Below, in pieces: positions 59,301 to 64,000 of a stretch of DNA of 64,000 nucleotides. The stretch lies in the NCBI GenBank assembly GCA_004794785.1, contig SJOL01009575.1, forward strand, positions 392,854 to 456,853, written 5' to 3'. The position numbers and the translations under genes were made by a program. Under the pieces are notes generated by a model. The model was not told the DNA's origin, searched no databases, and was given only the letters and a program-made list of their open reading frames with translations. Every line of letters begins with the position of its first letter. The stretch's first letter is position 1. The DNA is from Opisthorchis felineus (Eukaryota; Platyhelminthes; Trematoda; Opisthorchiida; Opisthorchiidae).

Positions 59301-61280
59301 TGTCGCCCCACTCAGAATTTCGTAGGGTAATTTGTTAGGCCATAGGCCGTGCCATCAACAAATATGAAGCAAGACAGCAAATTGGGGCATCCAGTCAACA
59401 CTACTGACTACTGTTTGATTGATCATAAGACAACTTGCGTGAATGAGCGTCAAAATGTTTTACGGAGACACATTTTATGGTTGGTTACAAGACAACATAA
59501 CCGGTCTATTATACAGTGGGGTTTCTCCTGTTTTAAAAAAGTCTTTTCAGAGGAAGACTTCAATTTTCACCAACCAGAATTCGCTGTTTACTTGGGATTA
59601 TAGATATAGCCATGACAACGCGTTCTTCTTACAAATTTTACAATTTGTGGGGAAGGTTACGGCCTTTTGAAAAAAATATTTAACTAGGTTTCAGTGATAC
59701 AGTTTTTCGTACACTGGTCTGAACCGAGACTTATGAGAAGAAATGCTGGACAGGGCCTGGCGCCCTGACGTCACCAGTACGTCATAATTCATTCAATCAG
59801 TTCAGTCATTTTTACATTACGTTTTGTTGCTGCATGGCCCAGTTACGTCAACCACGTGAGCCTTCATTTTGTAGTCACATATTTGGTATTCATTGCGTAG
59901 GTTGCCCGCACAACGGAAACACAAGACATGCTCATCTTAGATGACGTATTGCGAACAAATCCTCTTAGTTGCATCCTAGTTGCAGTGCTCGCAAAATCTA
60001 CCGACACCTGTAGGATTGCAAAAACGTCAAATGAGTATTCTCCTGCAAGTGAAGTACTAATCAGCTGTTCCGTTTTTCTCAAAAATCATCAATAGTGCGT
60101 TCCCGACGAATAATAAAAGGGAGCTGATCAACCTACCGTCGTGTTACTAGATACAATTCGGGAACGCTTGACCTGTCGGTCGAGTAGCTGTTTCGCAGAC
60201 AGGATATGGTCACAAAATTATCCTTTGGTACTGCGATTTCTAACACCCAGCCCTCCTATTTACACATCAGTGGAATATACATGGAACATTATTCCCTGAC
60301 AGAGCCAGCCAACTCACATTATCTGGTTTTGACTGGTTCTTTGAATGACGGCTACTCACACGAAAGGCATTTGGGAGTTTCCTTCATATCAGATACAGAA
60401 ATCCGCGTGCGTTGGGAGGTCGTGTGATATAAAAAAATGACCAATTGGATAATGCAGTGATAAATACAGAATTTGTCCAACATAGTCTGTCTATAGCTTG
60501 ATTCCTGTTGTCATTGTCATTTTCCAACTAACCTGAGCTTTAGAAGCCAAACGCACGATGCATTAAACCGGAATGAAATAAACAACCGGAAAAGCAAAAC
60601 CGCGGACATCTTCGTAATTTAACTGATGTGGAAGAAAAAACGATTTTAACTTGTTAGAGGTTCTTTGCGATGTTCATTACAACTGTTCTGTAAATTACAG
60701 GTGGCTTTTGTAGTTTTTTGTCTCTTATGAGCCTTCCAGCTGCTCACTGACACCATGCTCACGCCCTCTTTCTACTCACAAATAACCTGGAAATCCGTCA
60801 ATGAAAGATGCCATTTTCGAGTTTATCGAATATTATTTATGCGTCCTGTGATGAAAAAACTGTACCATACCATTCCGACTTTCCTGATGCATCGTTATGT
60901 TTCGAATTACGGGTACACTCCGACGCCTAATCAATTACCAACTAATGCACCCGAGCTACCAACATTCCAACACATTACAAACAGCCATCTATACAAACTG
61001 AAATACAAAAAAGTCCTTGAAAACGAACATTCCCATACATCCTGCTGAAGGTTTATTTTAAAACAAGATCGCTCAATTTTGAATACTGGACATTTCGGTC
61101 AAAAAGATCCGCCGATTAGCGTAGGTTTATAGCTGTCTTGTTAACGGTGCTTCGTTTGCATGCTGAGTGCTTCCTCTGTTTGCGAGCAACATTTGTAAGT
61201 GCGCAAACGGTGTCATCCTTTGGGAGGTGCTGAGCTTGGCTTTACCTCGTAGATGGGATCAAAATGAAGCAAGGCCACAA
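56395..61280. other. Non-coding stretch, no gene recognised
   Basis: The longest frames are 101 codons on minus (57636-57941), 97 on plus (60755-61048) and 96 on plus (56672-56962, with a hydrophobic N-terminal half). None has a recognisable domain. A short imperfect tandem duplication, GTTACCATATCA twice, lies at 56738-56765. Confidence 0.5.
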
Positions 61281-61284
61281 ACCC

Positions 61285-61416
61285 TAAACGTAATACTCTA
61301 TTCATAACGATGCGGAGAACTCTTCGAAAGCTCACGACCGGCTTCACCCTTATTGGGTTCATCACGTAGGCACAGTCACCTAGTTTCCCTCAACCCTATG
61401 TTCTAATTGAACCTAA
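61285..61416 (-). repeat. Hammerhead repeat, copy L minus unit
   Basis: On minus: AGGTTCAATTAGAACATAGG, GTTGAGGGAAACTAGG, the ribozyme tip, then CTTTCGAAGAGTTCTC and GTTATGAATAGAGTATTA. All blocks of the hairpin are present in order. A plus-strand body fragment follows immediately, another head-to-head junction. Confidence 0.85.
61330..61373 (-). ncRNA. Hammerhead ribozyme motif with paired stem II changes (copy L)
   Basis: Read on minus: GTGCCTAC, GTGATGA (consensus CTGATGA), stem II ACCC/GGGT closing AATAA, GAAG (consensus GAAA), then CCGGTC and GTGAGC. Stem II pairs at all four positions although both strands differ from the GCCT/GGGC seen in copy F, which supports selection on the fold in the ancestor of this copy. 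Loss of C3 and of the A that closes stem III should now abolish cleavage. Confidence 0.75.
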
Positions 61417-61419
61417 ACT

Positions 61420-61492
61420 GGACAGACCGTCATAGACTCAGCTGGTTTCAGACGAGTCTCTCGCCAAACCTAAATTAGTGTGCAAATGAGAT
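61420..61492 (+). repeat. Hammerhead repeat, copy L plus arm (body fragment)
   Basis: ACTCAGCTGGTTTCAGACGA, GTCTCTCGCCAAACCTAAAT, TAGTGTGCAAATGAGATC: the second half of the body in plus orientation, matching copy E in order and spacing. Confidence 0.8.
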
Positions 61493-61494
61493 CA

Positions 61495-64000
61495 TTGGAA
61501 TCTTAATTTTTTCACTAAAGATTGAAAATTTTAATCCGTATCTTTATATTGTACACACTCCGCAAAGATGCTGGATTGTACAAAACGTCCGCTGTTGATT
61601 TTCGGGCCAGGTAAATTGAAGAATATTTTCGTAATACTTTGTACATTGTATATACTTTGTATATATACTATATATATGTATATATATTTGTATACTTTGT
61701 ACTTTGTATTACTATTTCGCTGCGTCTCCTTCGTTTTAATTCAGGCAACGTCATTCTCCCTGCAGACTAAGATACTCGCACATCAGTAGCAAGAGAACCA
61801 TTTACTTGCAGTAATGAGTAAGTCACGTGACTGCAGACGGGTCGGTTGGTAATTATGACAAAACAGATGTAATACGCCGAAGGCAATGGAAACGTTCCGT
61901 CAAGCATACTCAAGGGCCAGGTTTATTCAGCAAGCTGAAGATGAGTTTCAGACGGTTAAGCATCACAGTTAGAAGACGCAGTCTAGTAGATATACACAGA
62001 TAGCATTGAGTCCTTTGCCCCAAATCATCGATATCAAGGGAATGAAATTTCCCAGGTATCTACAAGAGGGATGAGCAACGTAAACACTACGTTTTTTTCT
62101 GTTATTAATAACTTTTTACTGATGAGTTAATACGGAATGCGCTTGACGGGATGTTTTTGGCTTCTAAGTATTACGTTTAAACTTAGTTTGACCCGTCTAG
62201 TACGCATTTGCTGGCCGATATGTGTGGTTATGAAGTTGCAAACTTGTTGACTTATCCAGAAAATTTGGCCTCTGACTAATAATGGAACACGGTCCACCAA
62301 CTTGACATCTTTCCGTGCAAAAAAACTTCTGAAGATTCTAGGTTCCAGAACTTTTAGATAATTACATCGACAGGCTAAATTTCAAAGAGATGACCATTGT
62401 TCAAAACCTCCCTTTGCAATACAGATTTGAAATCGGTCGATTCTCTCAACCCTGATTTTTTCAGATGGACAGAAAGTTCATTATTCATCAAGGTGCTACG
62501 ATAGAATTTAAGCCGCAGAAGTAAATGGGTGTCCCCTTTAAATTGGAGTTGACATTTCCAGCTTGCTTTTTGGGAAGAAGTATGGGTGGTGTATTCCCAC
62601 GTGAATTAATATAGTGTTGCATGATACACAGTGCGTAGTAATATATCACCTGATACGTGCAAACGTGGTACCGTTTGAAACTAAAAGGAACAGATGACAC
62701 CATCAATTTTAGGACATTTGTTACGGTTTCATTTTACAGGGGATGAATTATCGACCGGCATCAAGTGCTGCCATTAGCCTTAGTCACTGTACGGTGACGT
62801 TCAGAAAACCACTGCGAAAAAATTCTGCAGTTCATGTTAGAATTCTCCTACAAAGAATTTTAAGTGGGTTCACTTCAAAACAGTTTTATTTCCAAACTGC
62901 TGCTGCCTACTAGTTTCCGTATTAACGCAGCTGGACTACATTTGGTCAGTTAGTCTTATTATCACCGACAATTTGAAACTAAAGTGCATTAAGTATGATT
63001 ACTGATAACAAGACCCGGATAATCCGTACCATGAGTTCTTGCCCCTTCTGATAATAAACTACATGAGCCATATATTTTCTCGTTTCCTAGATTCCACTTA
63101 TGTCTTTCCTGATCATGATTTATGTAAATGAGTGTTAGTTAATCCCTTTGAATAGCTGCGTTGTGTCCTTGTGCGCGTGTAGAATAGCTTAAAAACAGTC
63201 TGTCGAACACAATGGTTGTTGCGGTCTGTGCAGTCGATTCGGTACACGGCGCTGTTTCTTGTACCTTTGTCGCCAATGCCCTTCAGTCTTTAGATCATTT
63301 TCTTTAATGTGGCCAATAGTTAGTGAGCCATTAATGTCTCCCGTTGATAAGAATTCAGATATACCGAGAATTCTGATATGTCTCTGGTGTAGGAAAGAGC
63401 CGTTCGTTCATTTTTTTGATTTTGTTCCACCTGTTGCTACCGAGAAGCTTTTTTCTGCAAGCTCGTTTGATGATAATTGAGGCGTAGCACACTATCTTTT
63501 AGTTCTTGCATTTCTGCTTCTGAGATGAATCCAGAAAGTGACGAACCAATTGGAGTCGCTTTCGGATTTTTGTAGGTTTTTCCTCTAAATTAAGCTGGCA
63601 AATGCTCTCCGGTTTTATCGTTCCTCTAAACTAGATGAGTAATGGTCTTCCTGGCAAGATTGTGATCGACTGATGTGAATAGAGCTGTGGCATCAAATGA
63701 GACCTTAATTTTGTTTTGGCGCTACTGAATTTGTTCGGATCTTGTGCAACATTCTTTTTGTATGTTCCGATCCGTTACTCAGATATTTCAGCCTTCTCCA
63801 CAAGTCTTTCGCAGCTTCCATGCTGGAAGTTAAACGTTAGGCTCATTGGCGGACATTTGGAAGAACAGTGTGAAGTAGGGGTTCGTCGGCTTTTATTCCA
63901 TTATGAGCGAAGTGTGATAGTAACGTCGAACGCAAAAATACCAAATAATGTATTTTTAAAATAGTTCCGTATTCTGCAACAAATGTTCCGATTTATTGAC
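61495..64000. other. Non-coding stretch, no gene recognised
   Basis: Apart from the cryptic simple repeat at 61634-61710 no structure is recognised. The longest frames are 82 codons (63716-63964), and 73 codons at 61568-61789 and 63259-63480, all on plus and none with a known motif. Confidence 0.55.
61634..61710. repeat. Cryptic simple repeat (TATA and TACTTTGTA units)
   Basis: Irregular alternation of TATA runs with the unit TACTTTGTA, which occurs several times. It is low-complexity DNA, and it makes the 73-codon frame across it appear hydrophobic and Tyr-rich. Confidence 0.8.

Noticed and set aside
1..64000. CRISPR array, bacterial operon, or prophage
   Set aside because: No regularly spaced direct repeats, no long ORFs, no ribosome-binding sites; composition and LINE/SINE content are those of an animal genome.
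1..64000. Trans-spliced leader RNA, rRNA or canonical tRNA gene
   Set aside because: No spliced-leader-like sequence of the fluke type, no rRNA block and no closed tRNA cloverleaf was seen on either strand by eye.

Overview
The window reads as non-coding, repeat-rich DNA from an animal nuclear genome, most likely a digenean fluke (trematode flatworm). The reasons are: no open frame longer than about 150 codons on either strand, AT-rich composition (near 40% GC by eye, not counted), a microsatellite, decayed RTE-type LINE reverse transcriptase, tRNA-derived SINEs with hammerhead-like boxes that recall the schistosome Sm-alpha type, and a second dispersed repeat carrying type I hammerhead ribozyme motifs. 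Flatworm is an inference from these families; no species-specific gene was recognised. I call no protein-coding gene. At this composition a stop-free run of about 140 codons is expected by chance somewhere in 64 kb, and the longest frame present (149 codons) is of that size.

Layout. 1-11.2 kb is featureless apart from an AT-rich palindromic patch (about 450-620) and one reverse copy of the hammerhead repeat near 1.5 kb. 11.26-11.36 kb holds a nested hairpin. 11.87-12.07 kb is a pair of tRNA-derived SINEs in inverted orientation. A tRNA-like SINE remnant lies at 15.0 kb, and a palindromic (head-to-head) hammerhead repeat at 17.1-17.45 kb. 25.0-26.5 kb is a cluster of hammerhead-repeat pieces. 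29.33 kb is an (AT)n run, followed by a decayed RTE LINE at 29.5-31.1 kb. 35.9-36.07 kb is a SINE, 36.79-36.91 kb another hammerhead repeat, and 37.05 kb a tRNA-like remnant. 49.3-53.0 kb is the densest hammerhead-repeat zone (four loci), with a SINE at 53.3-53.5 kb. Further hammerhead-repeat copies lie at 56.1-56.4 kb and 61.3-61.5 kb. The rest shows nothing I can name.

The main result is the hammerhead repeat. Twelve loci were found by reading. They share a body of about 170 bp and a hairpin of about 120 bp whose tip is a type I hammerhead: core boxes CTGATGA and GAAA, a minimal stem III, a GTC cleavage triplet, and a very long stem I. The copy on the minus strand at 51893-51989 keeps every core residue. 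Other copies are decayed, but one keeps stem II pairing through paired changes. Several loci are head-to-head inverted units, and one shows a hairpin running into the next unit's body. This fits hammerhead motifs known in the terminal repeats of Penelope-like retroelements and in small non-autonomous retrozymes, but no reverse transcriptase or GIY-YIG endonuclease of that class was seen here.
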